Assembly: GCA_964530825.1 (NCBI GenBank)
Contig: CAZHCA010000019.1
Span: 1-64,000 of the forward strand
Reading direction: 5' to 3'
Length of the DNA stretch: 64,000 nucleotides
Origin: CAZHCA01 sp964530825
GTDB taxonomy: Bacteria; Bacteroidota; Bacteroidia; Chitinophagales; Saprospiraceae
Every line of letters begins with the position of its first letter. Within the stretch, counting starts at the first letter, position 1. A program made the translations under genes and the position numbers. This document shows positions 26,518 to 36,432 of this stretch, piece after piece. A model generated the notes under the pieces. It saw only the letters and a program-made list of their open reading frames with translations, was not told the origin of the DNA and ran no database searches.

Positions 26518-27480
26518 TTAGCCTCGATAGCGAAACCTGTATATCCGCCCTTCCCCGCCTTTTCCCTCGGTAGAAAGGTACAGCGTGCCGTCTGATTCGA
26601 AGGTGATACCTTCGGGCTGTGGCAACAGGTCTTCGTCCATACGCTCCAGATGCAAGATATTACCCTCATAGTCTAAGACCAGCAGCAGGCTCCGTACCGC
26701 ACTGGTTACGTAAATGTGCCTGGTAATGGGATGTACAGCTACGGCAGAGGGATTAAAGGTGAACTCCGACTGATTGGGCTGAAAAAATTCTACCAGCTTT
26801 TCGTACTGCCGCAGGGCAGGAGATATTTCGAGAAATTCCTGTATGGCTTTGAGGCTGATCAGATAGGCCGGTTCATCGGATAGCTTGCCGGTATTGGGGT
26901 TGAAGGAGTAGATTGCCCGCTTGCCTTCGTAGGCCGCCCCGTCGCCGGCTTTGGCTTTACAGGCTAGTAATAAAACCCCTTGTTGCGAATCAAAACCGAG
27001 GCCCTCCAGATTATACGATTCATCAAGGGGAGTAAAGAATTCAATGACGGAAGGATTATCGTCCAGTATCCCTTTGAAGGCATACAGTTTTCCATCGCTA
27101 CGCAATACAAAAACATCTTCCCCTATGACCTCCAGTCCTTCGTAGTCGCCGTCTTTGCCGAAATCAATTTTTTCTACAATTTCTCCGTACTGCTTATCCA
27201 GTACATATACCTCCGCATCCTCGTCTTGTACAGCCAGCAGATAGCCCTCGTCGGGACTCATAGATAATGCCGAGATTTCTTCCAACTCATCATCTAACTC
27301 GAAGGTTTGATCGGGGCGATTGAGCTTGTAGGGCAGGGTAAAGGATTGGTTCGCCACGAGGTTTCGATCGGCTGGAACACCCGCTTCGTCCTGCTGGTTG
27401 CCGGCATCTCCGGAGCCACAGGCCAGGGTGCTCCCAATAGCCAGGATCATGATGATGGTTTTTGCCGTACAGTAACCCAT
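26518..27480 (-). CDS. SdiA-regulated-domain lipoprotein (beta-propeller)
   Basis: 320 residues with a lipoprotein signal (lipobox ending in LACGS, Cys near residue 21) and a beta-propeller of repeated strands such as EISALSMSPDEG, YEGLEVIGEDVFVLRSDG, LEGLGFDS and PEGITFESDGTLYLSTEG. This fits the SdiA-regulated (PF06977) group, surface or periplasmic proteins without a defined activity. I chose the ATG at 27480; an ATG at 27504 would add eight residues. Lies downstream of lgt (stop to start 55 nt), the enzyme that would lipidate it. Confidence 0.8.
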   Translation of the reverse strand: MGYCTAKTIIMILAIGSTLACGSGDAGNQQDEAGVPADRNLVANQSFTLPYKLNRPDQTFELDDELEEISALSMSPDEGYLLAVQDEDAEVYVLDKQYGEIVEKIDFGKDGDYEGLEVIGEDVFVLRSDGKLYAFKGILDDNPSVIEFFTPLDESYNLEGLGFDSQQGVLLLACKAKAGDGAAYEGKRAIYSFNPNTGKLSDEPAYLISLKAIQEFLEISPALRQYEKLVEFFQPNQSEFTFNPSAVAVHPITRHIYVTSAVRSLLLVLDYEGNILHLERMDEDLLPQPEGITFESDGTLYLSTEGKGGEGRIYRFRYRG

Positions 27481-27535
27481 GAGAGTTGGTTTGGTGATGT
27501 ACAATTCAACGCAAGGCCCAAGACAGGAAATATCT

Positions 27536-28393
27536 TTAACCTTTCTTGCTTTTTCCCGGATGCGGCCGGAAGATATAGTATAAGCCTACTATTACAAATG
27601 GAATACTCAACAACTGCCCGGTAGATAAGGCATTATCGAAGGCCGTCTCAAAACCACCCTGACTCACTTTGTAATATTCCAGTACGAAGCGGACGCCGAA
27701 GACCAGCGCCAAAAATAAACCGAATAAAAACCCGGGCTTGTTGCGGTACTCGGTGCGCCAGTAAGTGAAGAAAAGAATGAAGAAAATGATCAGGTAACTG
27801 AGCGACTCATAGATTTGGACCGGGTGGCGTGGTAATTCATCTATCGCTTCAAATACGAAAGCGTATGCCGGTACCTCATTGAGTCGACCCTGTTGTTCGA
27901 TTTGAGCGATTGGCTGGTTGATAATGGGTTTGCCGATAATTTCGGAGTTGATAAGGTTGCCAAGCCGGATGAGACTTCCGGCAAGGGCAGTAGGGACTAC
28001 CACTTTATCGAGGGTCCAGAGCATGCTTTTTTTGGTTACCCTCCGGGAAAACAGCCAAATTGCGATCAGAATACCAATAGCACCGCCATGGCTGGCTAGG
28101 CCGCCCTCCCAGATCTTCAGGATATCGATGGGGTTCTTCGCATAGTCAGGCCAATCGTAAAAAAAAACGTGGCCCAGTCGGGCGCCCAATACGGCACCGA
28201 TGATGATGTACAGAAACGCTTTATCGAGCCACTCTTCTGGCGCTCCCTCCTTATCGAACATGCGCTTGACGATGAATAAGCCAATCATGAAGCCCGATGC
28301 AAATAGCAGGCCGTACCAGCGCGGACTAAGCGGCCCTAGGGTGAAGATAACTGGATCGGGGTTCCATCTCACGTAGCTGAAGAGGAGTTCCAT
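27536..28393 (-). CDS. lgt: Prolipoprotein diacylglyceryl transferase
   Basis: Transfers diacylglycerol to the lipobox Cys of prolipoproteins, the first lipoprotein maturation step, in the inner membrane. 285 residues with about seven spans and the Lgt signature residues: RWYGLLFASGF, the GGLASHGGAIG loop with the catalytic His, RLGNLINSEI with the essential Arg/Asn, and RHPVQIYESL. The normal length is 260-300. It may be co-transcribed with the downstream SdiA-regulated-type lipoprotein gene (55 nt gap). Confidence 0.96.
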   Translation of the reverse strand: MELLFSYVRWNPDPVIFTLGPLSPRWYGLLFASGFMIGLFIVKRMFDKEGAPEEWLDKAFLYIIIGAVLGARLGHVFFYDWPDYAKNPIDILKIWEGGLASHGGAIGILIAIWLFSRRVTKKSMLWTLDKVVVPTALAGSLIRLGNLINSEIIGKPIINQPIAQIEQQGRLNEVPAYAFVFEAIDELPRHPVQIYESLSYLIIFFILFFTYWRTEYRNKPGFLFGLFLALVFGVRFVLEYYKVSQGGFETAFDNALSTGQLLSIPFVIVGLYYIFRPHPGKSKKG

Positions 28394-28454
28394 AAGGCGG
28401 TGAATATTTTCCCCAATAATAGTAAAAAGGGTCCAGGGAGATGCAGGCCATCCC

Positions 28455-28498
28455 TAAAAATCATGGCCGGCCGCTTTGTACGAAACGGCCGGCCATGA
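28455..28498 (-). terminator. Strong Rho-independent terminator after the transglycosylase gene
   Basis: TCATGGCCGGCCG (28461-28473) pairs with CGGCCGGCCATGA (28486-28498), 13 bp perfect, with TTT/AAA extending the stem inside. On the minus strand it is followed by five T residues (28460-28456). Separates the lytic transglycosylase from lgt. Confidence 0.9.
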
Positions 28499-28544
28499 AG
28501 AGCAGGTTACCCTTACCGGCAGGAGGACTGTATTGTGCGAATGC

Positions 28545-29708
28545 CTAAGTCTTGTTCAACAGGAATTCGCTTGAGAGGTAGAGGACCAACTCCTGATTGA
28601 CCACAACCCGTTCGCTGCTTAATTGATTCCAGTACTTGATCTTGGCAACCGACACATTGAATTTTTCAGCGATACGCACTAGGTTGTCACCCGGTGCTAC
28701 AGCGTAAGTCGTCTGGAAAAAGTCTTCTAGGTTGTCTGTCTGGTTAGCCAGGACCACTTGAGGATTATCCAGCAGCTCGCGGCGGACAACTGCCATGGCT
28801 TCAGTGGGCAGCACCAGGTGTCGTCCGTTGCGGCTCGCAGGAATGTAGCCATGGCGGTAGGCCGGGTTGAGTTGATATATTATACGCGTCGGGAGCCCCG
28901 TTACGGCAGCAATATCATTCAGGCTGATCTGCTCTTTAATGATGGTCAGTCGCTGATTTTGCAGTGCAGTAGTTGGCGGACTGGGCTCCAGGCCATGCTG
29001 GTTGTAGTAATTCACCACATAAGCTGCGGCAACGTAAGCCGGTACGTAATTCCTGGTCTCGGCGGGAAGGTAGTATTGCACCTGAGAAAAATCTCGACTA
29101 CCCGACTCTCGGATTGCCTTACGCACCGTACCCGCACCGGCATTATAGCCCGCCAGGACCAACTCCCAATCGCCGAACTCTTTATACAGGTCACGCAGTA
29201 AACGCACGGCAATTTCCGTCGATTTATACGGGTCAAAACGTTCATCTATCTGACCATTGACCGTCATGCGGTAATGGGTAGCCACAATCGGCATCAGTTG
29301 CCACAATCCGGCAGCCCCCATGTGCGATACAGAGGTCGGGATCAAGCCCGATTCGATCATCGGCAGGTACTTCAATTCTGAAGGGAGACCATAGGAAACC
29401 AGATAGTGGTCGAAAATCGGGAAGTAAACGCGCGAGCGGCCCAGTATGTCTTCCGTTTCGTTGCGGCCGTACACTGTATATCGCTGCACGTATTTTCGGA
29501 CCCGCTTGTCGTAGGTGGCCTCAAATGGAAGAGATAGCTTCTCTACGCGTTCCCGAATCAACTCATCTGAAACCATTGACCTTGTCATAGTTTCTGATTC
29601 GGAACCAGGCACCAATAGCGGGGTAGCGCAGAGCTCGGTAGAGCTCGTCATTACAAACAGACAAAGTACCGCCAACACGGCAGTCCATGTCCATGGGATA
29701 TTTTTCAT
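28545..29708 (-). CDS. LysM-containing lytic transglycosylase, MltD-like
   Basis: Cleaves peptidoglycan glycan strands. 387 residues: signal peptide, helical region, SLT catalytic domain with the Glu in LKYLPMIESGL (about residue 110), then GAAGLWQLMP and LAGYNAGAGTV, and a C-terminal LysM repeat starting YAVAPGDNLVRIAEKFNVS. A second, less clear LysM-like unit lies before it. I took the ATG at 29708; an ATG at 29732 is possible but lengthens the signal peptide. Monocistronic, ending at a strong terminator. Confidence 0.93.
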   Translation of the reverse strand: MKNIPWTWTAVLAVLCLFVMTSSTELCATPLLVPGSESETMTRSMVSDELIRERVEKLSLPFEATYDKRVRKYVQRYTVYGRNETEDILGRSRVYFPIFDHYLVSYGLPSELKYLPMIESGLIPTSVSHMGAAGLWQLMPIVATHYRMTVNGQIDERFDPYKSTEIAVRLLRDLYKEFGDWELVLAGYNAGAGTVRKAIRESGSRDFSQVQYYLPAETRNYVPAYVAAAYVVNYYNQHGLEPSPPTTALQNQRLTIIKEQISLNDIAAVTGLPTRIIYQLNPAYRHGYIPASRNGRHLVLPTEAMAVVRRELLDNPQVVLANQTDNLEDFFQTTYAVAPGDNLVRIAEKFNVSVAKIKYWNQLSSERVVVNQELVLYLSSEFLLNKT

Positions 29709-30284
29709 CGTTTCTGTTTTTGTCGGCACCAACGATTTAGAATTGAATGCCGGATAACTGGGTTTAGGTGTCCTTCAAAAAAGGACTTCTAAGCTATTTA
29801 TTGGGATATTATTATTCGCTGTTATTGCGCAATTTACTTTAAACCATCTTTCAAAGTCAAAACTAGGTGCTTTACCTAATTAATTCAACCGTTGAAAAAC
29901 GACGCAAAAAATAACTTTGTTTTGTTAATTGCAAGTTTTACAGTTATTCCGACGGTAAAAAATGGTCTTTGTCACCCCTTTTTATGACTTTTTCCATCGA
30001 AGCAGAAAAAAGCTGAAATTAAAAATGTTAAAAAAATTAACGCTTTTTAGGAGGTTTTACATTAATTTTTTATCTAATTCAAACTCAAAGGTGCCGACAG
30101 CCGGCCTTCTCAATCATTTTACGGAACGGGGTATTTAAAAACATTAACACAATTTGGGCTATACGCAAGCGGGCGATTCGGCTAAAAAAGTACGCAGTGT
30201 GTGGGAATCCTGCTGACCGGAGTATCTGTTAAGTGCGTTACCGCCTACTGGCCTGGTCAACCCCTCCGTTCCGGTAAGGGTTCT
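29709..30284. other. AT-rich 575-bp intergenic region, no gene seen
   Basis: No coding frame is convincing. A plus-strand TAACTTTG (29912-29919) with a TTG 17 nt upstream (29892-29894) resembles a promoter, but no plus-strand gene follows; it could drive a small RNA or be chance in AT-rich DNA. The 3' end of the esterase gene is at the right edge. Confidence 0.5.
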
Positions 30285-32024
30285 TCAATATCGCCAACTT
30301 GTCAAGTTTGCGTCTTCCGGTACCCGGGTTTTCACTTCTTCTGCCCACTTTCGTATGAACATGCGATGGTAACGCAGGCGGGAAATATGATTGGGTTGAG
30401 TAGGGTCGCCATTCCAGCAGTGCTCGGCTCGGTCGCCGTAGGTGATCTCGCCGTTATATTCGGTTTCCTGGAGGAAATCTTCCATCAGGTATACCGCATT
30501 ATTGAGGTAGTAATTGTCCATATCTCCGCAGTAGATGTGTATTTTGCCCTTAAGTTTTGGTTCCAGTTCCTCCCAATCGCGTTGTAGGATGTAGGCCAGA
30601 TCGTAATTTTCGCGCCAGTACTCGGCTACTTCCGGGTCGATCTCGCCTGTTTTTTTGTCCCACAGTCTTTTTGGATATCCATCGGATCCCATGGGGGAAT
30701 ACACGGCTTCCCAGATGTCCCACTGCTGCCCGGACCGGTTGCGGGTGCCGAGGGCTAATTCGCGGCGGTTCATATCGAGGAGGGTGGCACTGACATTGCC
30801 CAGGTAGTCGCGATGACCGGGTCGCAAGGTTCTGCGGAAAGGACCATCCACGAAATACGCATTATTATCTTCGTAAATATTAACCAGGCAATAGGCCCGA
30901 AAATCGATGGGGTCGGGACAAGCAGCATAGCATCCGTTGTATTCATCGGGGTAGTAAACCTGTACGGCCAGTGCTTCCCAGCCGCCGGTGGAGCCACCGT
31001 ATACAAATCGGGCCCAACCTTCGCCAATCCCTCGAAACTGCTCTTCAATATACGGGATAAGCTCGTAGGTAATGGCGTCGCCGTAGGGGCCCAGATTAGC
31101 AGAGTTTACGGCATAGGAGTCGTCGTAAAAGGGATTGGCGTGCTGAATTTTGACAGCGATTACCCGCGGGAAGTCGGGTCCCGTCCAGGCTTTATAAAAA
31201 TCATGTGCCTCCTGTTGCACGATATGGTTGTAACAATCTACCTCGAAGCGCTCGGAATACACGCAAGGTGTGGTTGTATCGGCGGGCTCTGGCCGGAAGC
31301 CGCCAAAGTCGTAGGGAAAATGACCGTGCATGATGGCCAAGGGGTAGCGCACTTCGGGGTTTTCGTCAAAGCCTTCGGGTAGTAATACGTGGGCGCCCAG
31401 GTACACATCACGCCCCCAAAATTCAGAAAGTAGATCGCTTTTGATGCGCACGTGCTTGATGTATTCTGTATCGGCCGGCGGACTGATAGGTGGAATTTCG
31501 CGGTCCAGTACCAGGCTAATCATCCTGGGTTGCGTCGGGTCGAATTTGACCTTAACGGGCTTGGAATACAGGTTGCCGGGCTTTCGGTTCCATTGTTGGC
31601 CTTCTCCCCGCTCTGGTGGTAATAGGACACGCGGTCCCTTTTGGCGGTAGAACCATTCGTATTCGTTCAATAGCGCCTGGACGTAGTATTCGCCCGCTGG
31701 AACATTGGCTAATGATTCGATCGGGTACCCGTCGGCATCATCGTGAAATGGTACCGGCGTATTGACGGCCCAGTTTTCCAGGTCGATGCCGAAAACGAGT
31801 TGGGTCTGCGGGCCGTCGGCAATCTGAAATCGCGGTTCGGCCGAAGGGTCTATCGATAGCATAATCAATAACCGGCCGTGCCGCGGCTCTCCGTCGGCAG
31901 CTTGGTGGACCAACTGAAAGTAGGGTATAGGGGCGGGTCTTTGCCCACACACCGGCAAAGTCCAAGCAAACAAGCAGCAACCAAATATTAGGCGTACGAT
32001 CGATGACATGATGAGTTGTTTCAT
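30285..32024 (-). CDS. Secreted alpha/beta-hydrolase, putative esterase family
   Basis: 579 residues with a signal peptide (to about VCGQ). A beta-sandwich-like N-terminal region (about 30-200) precedes an esterase-D-like alpha/beta hydrolase domain with VLLPEGFDENPEVRYPLAIMHG (quoted as VLLPEGFDE and YPLAIMHG) and the nucleophile elbow GGSTGGW (Ser near 343). The acid and His of the triad are likely DMDNYY and the AEHCWNG region. Family members cleave acyl esters on carbohydrates or siderophores; the substrate is unknown. Divergent from the DUF5916 gene, with which it may share a function. Confidence 0.82.
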   Translation of the reverse strand: MKQLIMSSIVRLIFGCCLFAWTLPVCGQRPAPIPYFQLVHQAADGEPRHGRLLIMLSIDPSAEPRFQIADGPQTQLVFGIDLENWAVNTPVPFHDDADGYPIESLANVPAGEYYVQALLNEYEWFYRQKGPRVLLPPERGEGQQWNRKPGNLYSKPVKVKFDPTQPRMISLVLDREIPPISPPADTEYIKHVRIKSDLLSEFWGRDVYLGAHVLLPEGFDENPEVRYPLAIMHGHFPYDFGGFRPEPADTTTPCVYSERFEVDCYNHIVQQEAHDFYKAWTGPDFPRVIAVKIQHANPFYDDSYAVNSANLGPYGDAITYELIPYIEEQFRGIGEGWARFVYGGSTGGWEALAVQVYYPDEYNGCYAACPDPIDFRAYCLVNIYEDNNAYFVDGPFRRTLRPGHRDYLGNVSATLLDMNRRELALGTRNRSGQQWDIWEAVYSPMGSDGYPKRLWDKKTGEIDPEVAEYWRENYDLAYILQRDWEELEPKLKGKIHIYCGDMDNYYLNNAVYLMEDFLQETEYNGEITYGDRAEHCWNGDPTQPNHISRLRYHRMFIRKWAEEVKTRVPEDANLTSWRY

Positions 32025-32217
32025 TTGTAAATCGTATTTGAAAAAGGGATAATCTTACATTTTGGTAAAAATGAAAAATCATATTCATGCATTGTGCGCA
32101 ATTTTTTCCATAAACTATTTTTTACGCGGAGGGTTTTGGTCATGAAAAATTCAACATACGTATATTCTCTTCCTCCGGTTACCTGGGCTTTGGCGGCTGA
32201 ACCGCTAATTTTGTATT

Positions 32218-34428
32218 ATGAAAAGCCAAGCTGTCTGTTTTTTATTGGGGGTTTTACCCCTGCTCGCGTGTAGCCAGAACGGAGGGTCTGCTTACCAGCA
32301 ACCACCTATTGTTTTGAAACGGGTACAGGGTGAGATCACGATCGACGGCACGCTTTCCGAAGCAGATTGGTTTCGCGGCCGGCCTGCTAAAGGGTTCTGG
32401 GAGCAATTTCCTTCCGATTCCATTCGCTCGGGTACCGAGACGGAGATCTATATGGCTTTCGATGACGATTATCTCTATATCGGAGCTATCTGCTATTCCG
32501 AAGGAGATCAATACATCACCGAGTCCTTACGCCGTGATTACAGCGCCGGTGATGGCGACAACATCACTTTCGTTATCGATCCCTTTACCGATAATACGAA
32601 CGCTTTTGTATTTGGGATGAATGCCTTTGGTGTCCGGCGGGAAGCCCTCATTGCCAATGGCGGTGAAAATCCAGGGGCCGACTGGGACGGTGGCTGGGAT
32701 AATAAGTGGCAGGGGGCATCGGCTATTCACGATGGTTATTGGTCTTGTGAGTTGGCGATACCTTACAGCACGCTGCGCTATCCGGAGGGTAGAAAGGAAT
32801 GGAACTTCAACGCTTACCGATTCGACTTCCAATCCAATACCCGGACGAGCTGGAATCGCATACCCCAAAACCAGCCCATCATGAGCCTGGCATACATGCA
32901 AAAAATGAAATGGGAAGAACCGCCCAAAAAACCGGGTTCTAACATTTCGGTCATTCCTTACGTTGCTGCTGCTTATAACCAGAATTTTGAAGAAGGTACT
33001 GGTGCAGTCACCGATTTTAACCTGGGCGGGGATGCCAAAATCGGTATTTCGCCCAGTCTTAATTTGGATCTCACCTTTAATCCGGACTTCTCCCAAGTCG
33101 AAGTTGATCGTCAGGTACTCAATCTTTCCCGGTTCGAGATATTCTTCCCGGAGCGCCGACAGTTTTTTTTGGAAAATGCCGACCTATTCGGAACGTTCGG
33201 TGACGGTCGAATCAATCCTTTCTTTTCCCGCCGCATTGGGATTGCCGAAGATACGGCCGGAAATAATATTCAGGTACCGATCTACTACGGCGCCAGGTTG
33301 AGCGGAAAGCTGAATACGGAAACGCGGATTGGTTTGCTCAACATGCAGACCGCCCAGGATAGCGATAACCTGATCCCCGGGGCCAATTATACCGTGGCGG
33401 CTCTCCAGCGTCGGGTCTTTGGGCGTTCAAATGCCGGCCTCATTTTTGTCAACCAGGAAAATTTCGCCTTTAAGAGCGACACCGTTTCAATGGATCGCTC
33501 TTTCGACAGGGTACTGGGTTTTGACTACAATCTGCTTTCCAAGAGCAATAAATGGAACGGGAAAGCCTTTTACCATCAACAACTTACGCCCGGCAACAAC
33601 AACGGCCGGTTTGCTCATGGTGCTCGTTTGCAATACATTGTGCGCGACTTTAGCTGGAGTTGGGAACACCAGTGGATTGGCGAAAACTACGATCCGGAAG
33701 TCGGATTCGTGCCCAGGCGCGATTTTTTCCAGATCAATCCGCGCTTCGACTATTTTACCTATCCTGGTAGCTCCATCAATCAAAATACCTTTTCCCTGGT
33801 TGCCAATATCCTTTGGCGGCCCGGTCTGGGACGCACCGACCACGAAATACGACTTCGCTACGCTGCCGATTTTCTCAATACCTCCCGCTTACGTGTTAAC
33901 CTAACCAATAACTACATCTTTCTGACCGAAGCATTTGATCCTACCCGTACCGATTCCGAACCTTTGCCGGCTAGTGCCGGCTACAATTTTACGGAAGCGT
34001 CGATTTTTTACCAGACCGATACCCGTCCGGCTTTCTCTTTTGACGTGGGGCCGCGCGTGGGACAATTTTTCAACGGATGGCGCTACGGCATTTCCGCTGG
34101 CATAAACTACCGCTTTCAACAGTATGCCAACCTGGAGTTGAATGTCAACTATAATTATATTGACCTTCCGGAGCCTTTTGCTTCGGCGGGCTTATTTCTG
34201 ATCGGCCCCCGCCTTGATTTGACGTTCACGCGTAGTGTTTTTCTTACTACCTTCATGCAGTACAACAGCCAGAGTGAGAACTTTAACATCAATACCCGTC
34301 TCCAGTGGCGCTTTGCGCCTGTTTCCGACTTTTTTCTGGTGTATACCGATAATTACGGAATTGCCGAGGGCTTGAAAGTCAATAATCGAGCCATCGTGGC
34401 TAAAGTGACGTATTGGTTGAATTTGTAG
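32218..34428 (+). CDS. DUF5916 protein with CBM9-like domain
   Basis: 736 residues. A lipoprotein-like signal (LPLLACS) is followed by a carbohydrate-binding-family-9-like domain (about 40-230, with IDGTLSEADW and YLYIGAICY) and a long beta-rich C-terminal part with repeated aromatic strands ending in a typical outer-membrane-type terminus. DUF5916 proteins are a large Bacteroidota family thought to be beta-barrels or secreted binding proteins; function unknown. ATG at 32218 lies 4 nt after a TAATTTTG box (32206-32213), so the mRNA may have almost no leader. Confidence 0.85.
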   Translation: MKSQAVCFLLGVLPLLACSQNGGSAYQQPPIVLKRVQGEITIDGTLSEADWFRGRPAKGFWEQFPSDSIRSGTETEIYMAFDDDYLYIGAICYSEGDQYITESLRRDYSAGDGDNITFVIDPFTDNTNAFVFGMNAFGVRREALIANGGENPGADWDGGWDNKWQGASAIHDGYWSCELAIPYSTLRYPEGRKEWNFNAYRFDFQSNTRTSWNRIPQNQPIMSLAYMQKMKWEEPPKKPGSNISVIPYVAAAYNQNFEEGTGAVTDFNLGGDAKIGISPSLNLDLTFNPDFSQVEVDRQVLNLSRFEIFFPERRQFFLENADLFGTFGDGRINPFFSRRIGIAEDTAGNNIQVPIYYGARLSGKLNTETRIGLLNMQTAQDSDNLIPGANYTVAALQRRVFGRSNAGLIFVNQENFAFKSDTVSMDRSFDRVLGFDYNLLSKSNKWNGKAFYHQQLTPGNNNGRFAHGARLQYIVRDFSWSWEHQWIGENYDPEVGFVPRRDFFQINPRFDYFTYPGSSINQNTFSLVANILWRPGLGRTDHEIRLRYAADFLNTSRLRVNLTNNYIFLTEAFDPTRTDSEPLPASAGYNFTEASIFYQTDTRPAFSFDVGPRVGQFFNGWRYGISAGINYRFQQYANLELNVNYNYIDLPEPFASAGLFLIGPRLDLTFTRSVFLTTFMQYNSQSENFNINTRLQWRFAPVSDFFLVYTDNYGIAEGLKVNNRAIVAKVTYWLNL

Positions 34429-34449
34429 CGGAGGTCACGTTGGCAACGG

Positions 34450-34500
34450 AAAAATTTTTGCACCCTATTTCACCGGTTTATGGCAATTTTGTAAGGGTGC
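34450..34500 (-). terminator. Possible terminator after kynU
   Basis: GCACCCT (34460-34466) pairs with AGGGTGC (34494-34500) over a 27-nt loop; on the minus strand AAAAATTTTT follows. The T tract is displaced, so this is a modest call, but it is the only terminator-like element at the end of the his-ogt-kynU run. Confidence 0.4.
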
Positions 34501-34527
34501 CGAACTGTTTGCCAGACTAAAAAGGGC

Positions 34528-35862
34528 TTAACCTTTATACTGTTCCAGCAACTCAGCGAATGTCCATACATCCTCGAAGCTGTTGTAAAGCGGAGCCGGT
34601 GCGATGCGAATTACACCTGCACCTTCTCCCGTGCTGCTGGGCAGGTTGTGTTCGCGCCAATCACAGATGACGCCGTGTTCGTGCAGATAATTGAACAGGC
34701 GTTTGCCATTCTGCGGTATAAAAAAAGATAGCTGAGCCCCCCGCTCTTTAGGATGGCGAGCGGTAATAAAATGATAAGCCTTACCATTGTCGTTGAGCTG
34801 GTCAACCAGATATTCGAGGTATCCGGTGAGTTGGAGACTCTTGCGCCTCAGGGCAGGCATGGTTGCTTCTAGAAACTGTTCATGGCTGGCTCGCATCGGT
34901 GCAAAAGCCATGATTGGGGCATTACTAAGTTGCCAGCCGGCAGCGCCCGGTTCGGGAACAAAGCCTTTTTCCATCAGAAAACGGCGGCTTTCGTCGTGTC
35001 CCCACCAGCCCGCGAAGCGTGGTAATTCGGGATTGATAGCATGGCGCTCGTGAATAAAAGCGCCACTCAGCGCGCCGGGCCCCGAATTCAGGTATTTGTA
35101 GGTACACCATACGGCAAAATCTACTCCCCATTCGTGTAGCTGTAAGGGAATGTTGCCGGCAGCGTGCGCCAGATCAAACCCGACAAGGGCTCCCACGGCA
35201 TGTCCGCCTTGCGTGATGGCTGCCATGTCAAATACCTGCCCTGTGTAGTAGTTGAGCCCTGCAAAAAGGACGAGGGCTGTACTATCGCCATGCTGTTCAA
35301 TGGCAGACAGGATGTCTTCCGTGTGAAGGAGCATTTCACCTGCCCGTGGGGGCACCTCGATGATAGCATCATCGGGGTCGAATCCGTGCCAGCGCACTTG
35401 ACTTTCTACGGCGTACTGGTCCGATGGAAAGGCCCCGGCTTCCATAATGATCTTGTAACGCTTGGTGGTAGGACGGTAAAAACTCACCATCATCAAGTGA
35501 AGGTTTACCGTGAGGGTGTTCATGATGATCACTTCTCGAGGCTTTGCCCCGACCACGTGCGCAGCGGCTGGCTCCAAGGCTTTGTGAAACGTCGTCCAGG
35601 GTACCTCTCCGTTGAAGTGCCCTTCTACGCCCAGCTCGCGCCAGCGGTTCATTTCCTGATCCAGGTAGTGGGTAGCGCTTTTGGGCTGCAGCCCCAGTGA
35701 GTTGCCGCAAAAATAAAGCGTTGGTTTGCCCTGGTGTTGGGGAAAATAAAACTGATCGCGGTAATGGCGGAGCGGGTCCTCCCGATCCATGCGCTGGGCA
35801 AAATCGAGGGAGGCTTCGTAGGTGGGGGCGGAAATATCCATGGAGCCGGTTTTATGATCCAT
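34528..35862 (-). CDS. kynU: Kynureninase
   Basis: PLP enzyme that cleaves kynurenine or 3-hydroxykynurenine to (hydroxy)anthranilate and alanine; a step of tryptophan breakdown or of NAD synthesis from tryptophan. 444 residues with the family hallmarks YFCGNSLGLQPKS, GVEGHFNGEVPW, VGFDLAHAAGN and the PLP lysine in WCTYKYLNSGPG. Length is standard. Starts at 35862 (MDHKTG) or 35841. No other kynurenine-pathway gene is in the window. It lies 22 nt downstream of ogt, which follows hisIE, so it may belong to the his transcript. Confidence 0.95.
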   Translation of the reverse strand: MDHKTGSMDISAPTYEASLDFAQRMDREDPLRHYRDQFYFPQHQGKPTLYFCGNSLGLQPKSATHYLDQEMNRWRELGVEGHFNGEVPWTTFHKALEPAAAHVVGAKPREVIIMNTLTVNLHLMMVSFYRPTTKRYKIIMEAGAFPSDQYAVESQVRWHGFDPDDAIIEVPPRAGEMLLHTEDILSAIEQHGDSTALVLFAGLNYYTGQVFDMAAITQGGHAVGALVGFDLAHAAGNIPLQLHEWGVDFAVWCTYKYLNSGPGALSGAFIHERHAINPELPRFAGWWGHDESRRFLMEKGFVPEPGAAGWQLSNAPIMAFAPMRASHEQFLEATMPALRRKSLQLTGYLEYLVDQLNDNGKAYHFITARHPKERGAQLSFFIPQNGKRLFNYLHEHGVICDWREHNLPSSTGEGAGVIRIAPAPLYNSFEDVWTFAELLEQYKG

Positions 35863-35884
35863 AACGGATGAGGTGGGAAAAGGA

Positions 35885-36385
35885 TCAGGAAAAAAGCGTA
35901 CCCTGGCGGGAAAAGCTGATGGGGTTTTCCAATTCTAATAACTGGCGTTTGAAGTCGAGCCCGTAAAAGTAACCCTGCAGATCACCTGATTTGGCGATCA
36001 CGCGGTGGCAGGGGACGATGATGGCAATCGGGTTGCGGCTGGCAGCCTGCCCTACCGCACGCACTTTGCGTGTATCGCCCAGCTTTTCGGCAATCGCGGA
36101 GTAAGTTGTGGTATGACCGTACGGAACGCGCAGTAACTCGCGCCAGACCTCCTTATGGAAAGGAGGCGCATCGGCCCAGTCGAGCAGCAGGTCGAATGAG
36201 GTGCGCTCCCGGCGAAAGTATTCTTCGAGTTGATCTACCGCTTCGGCAAGTAACCCCATAGGCTTCGGCCCCCATTCAAGAACGTCAGATTCGGTGAGCC
36301 GCACCGACCGAATACCCACTTCGCTCCCGGTAATTTCAAAGCGGCCCATAGGCGAGTCGACGTGGGTTAATTGTATCATACCCAT
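35885..36385 (-). CDS. ogt: Methylated-DNA-[protein]-cysteine S-methyltransferase
   Basis: Suicide repair enzyme that takes methyl groups from O6-methylguanine onto its own Cys. 166 residues; the acceptor is Cys126 in IIVPCHRVI, with the helix-turn-helix region VPYGHTTTYSAIA before it and GYFYGLDFKRQLLELE after it. The start ATG at 36385 gives MGMIQ; the second ATG two codons later is equally possible. Begins 47 nt after hisIE on the same strand with no clear terminator or consensus promoter between them. Confidence 0.95.
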   Translation of the reverse strand: MGMIQLTHVDSPMGRFEITGSEVGIRSVRLTESDVLEWGPKPMGLLAEAVDQLEEYFRRERTSFDLLLDWADAPPFHKEVWRELLRVPYGHTTTYSAIAEKLGDTRKVRAVGQAASRNPIAIIVPCHRVIAKSGDLQGYFYGLDFKRQLLELENPISFSRQGTLFS

Positions 36386-36432
36386 AAAATTACGGATTTC
36401 CCGGTAAAGATGCGCGCAAGAGAACCAGACCG

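Noticed and set aside
32206..32213. TAATTTTG as firm promoter of the DUF5916 gene
   Set aside because: Matches the -7 box but leaves only 4 nt before the ATG and no TTG at the right distance; kept only as a remark.
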